Assembly (NCBI RefSeq): GCF_014773435.2
Contig: NZ_JACXAG020000005.1
Location: forward strand, 62,001-126,000
Length of the DNA: 64,000 nt
Direction: 5' to 3'
Origin: Polycladospora coralii
GTDB taxonomy: Bacteria > Bacillota > Bacilli > Thermoactinomycetales > Thermoactinomycetaceae
Program-made: the position numbers and the translations under genes
The notes under the pieces: model-generated
The model's input: the letters and a program-made list of their open reading frames with translations, nothing else
Database searches by the model: none
What the model was told of the DNA's origin: nothing
Shown: in pieces, positions 63,978-64,000 of the stretch
Numbering within the stretch: position 1 is the stretch's first letter
How the letters are laid out: each line of letters begins with the position of its first letter

Positions 63978-64000
63978 ATGGCTACGCGCTTTGGGTAGCC
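63978..64000 (+). terminator. Likely terminator of the M4 protease gene (cut by window end)
   Basis: GGCTAC pairs with GTAGCC at the very end of the window; any T-run would lie outside. Confidence 0.55.

Overview
The window reads as a low-GC Gram-positive (Bacillota) chromosome. The evidence is a PolC-type replicative polymerase with its built-in exonuclease, the HisZ-dependent short HisG, the FloA/NfeD flotillin pair, a terminator-controlled TPP riboswitch before thiC, and strong GGAGG ribosome sites with many TTG/GTG starts. Secreted proteins of a kind more often met in actinomycetes, plus an M4 protease with a PPC tail, would fit Thermoactinomycetaceae, but the family assignment is inference.

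Layout: 1-4.1 kb is the downstream edge of a nonribosomal peptide locus: an NRPS tail ending in a condensation domain with no thioesterase, a membrane-anchored S12 serine peptidase whose architecture and residues match the colibactin/zwittermicin prodrug peptidases ClbP/ZmaM, a GNAT acetyltransferase and an SbnI-like free-serine kinase. 4.3-11.1 kb is housekeeping (YdcF-type protein, HesB-like protein, polC, thyA, folA). 11.2-19.2 kb is an accessory stretch: small membrane proteins, a membrane-anchored HTH regulator, secreted proteins sharing a C-terminal module, a multiply frameshifted gene, the relic of a second nuclease copy, and an intact DUF559-type nuclease with two small partners. 19.4-39.3 kb is mostly core metabolism: hutUIG, tpx, a group II decarboxylase, nfeD-floA, riboswitch-controlled thiC, an orphan ABC ATPase with a MarR regulator, an Asp-box propeller, a site-2 protease, aconitase, and a divergent IclR regulator with two matching operators.

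39.3-44.4 kb is again accessory: a Doc-like toxin with a 54-aa antitoxin, an eight-repeat YVTN propeller, and a group of minus-strand genes for a lipoprotein, a membrane-anchored protein, a secreted protein and a 44-aa membrane peptide, interspersed with a 53-bp repeat. 44.8-53.2 kb is a complete histidine operon, hisZ-G-D-B-H-A-F-IE-C-K, behind a good promoter followed at once by a 30-bp perfect palindrome. 53.3-64 kb holds an IS5-like transposase remnant, a very basic small protein, a MocR regulator that has lost its PLP lysine, divergent from a flavin-fold oxidase/NimA-like gene, a methyltransferase, a large glycosyltransferase fusion, an HxlR/nitroreductase pair and a thermolysin-type protease.

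Most notable: the ClbP-like prodrug peptidase at the NRPS edge, the twin 17-bp operators between acnA and iclR, the CTAATATATTAG core shared by the his and hut upstream regions, the lysine-less MocR protein, and the exchangeable NGEWD/STGGD secreted module. No rRNA, tRNA, CRISPR array or replication origin was recognised.
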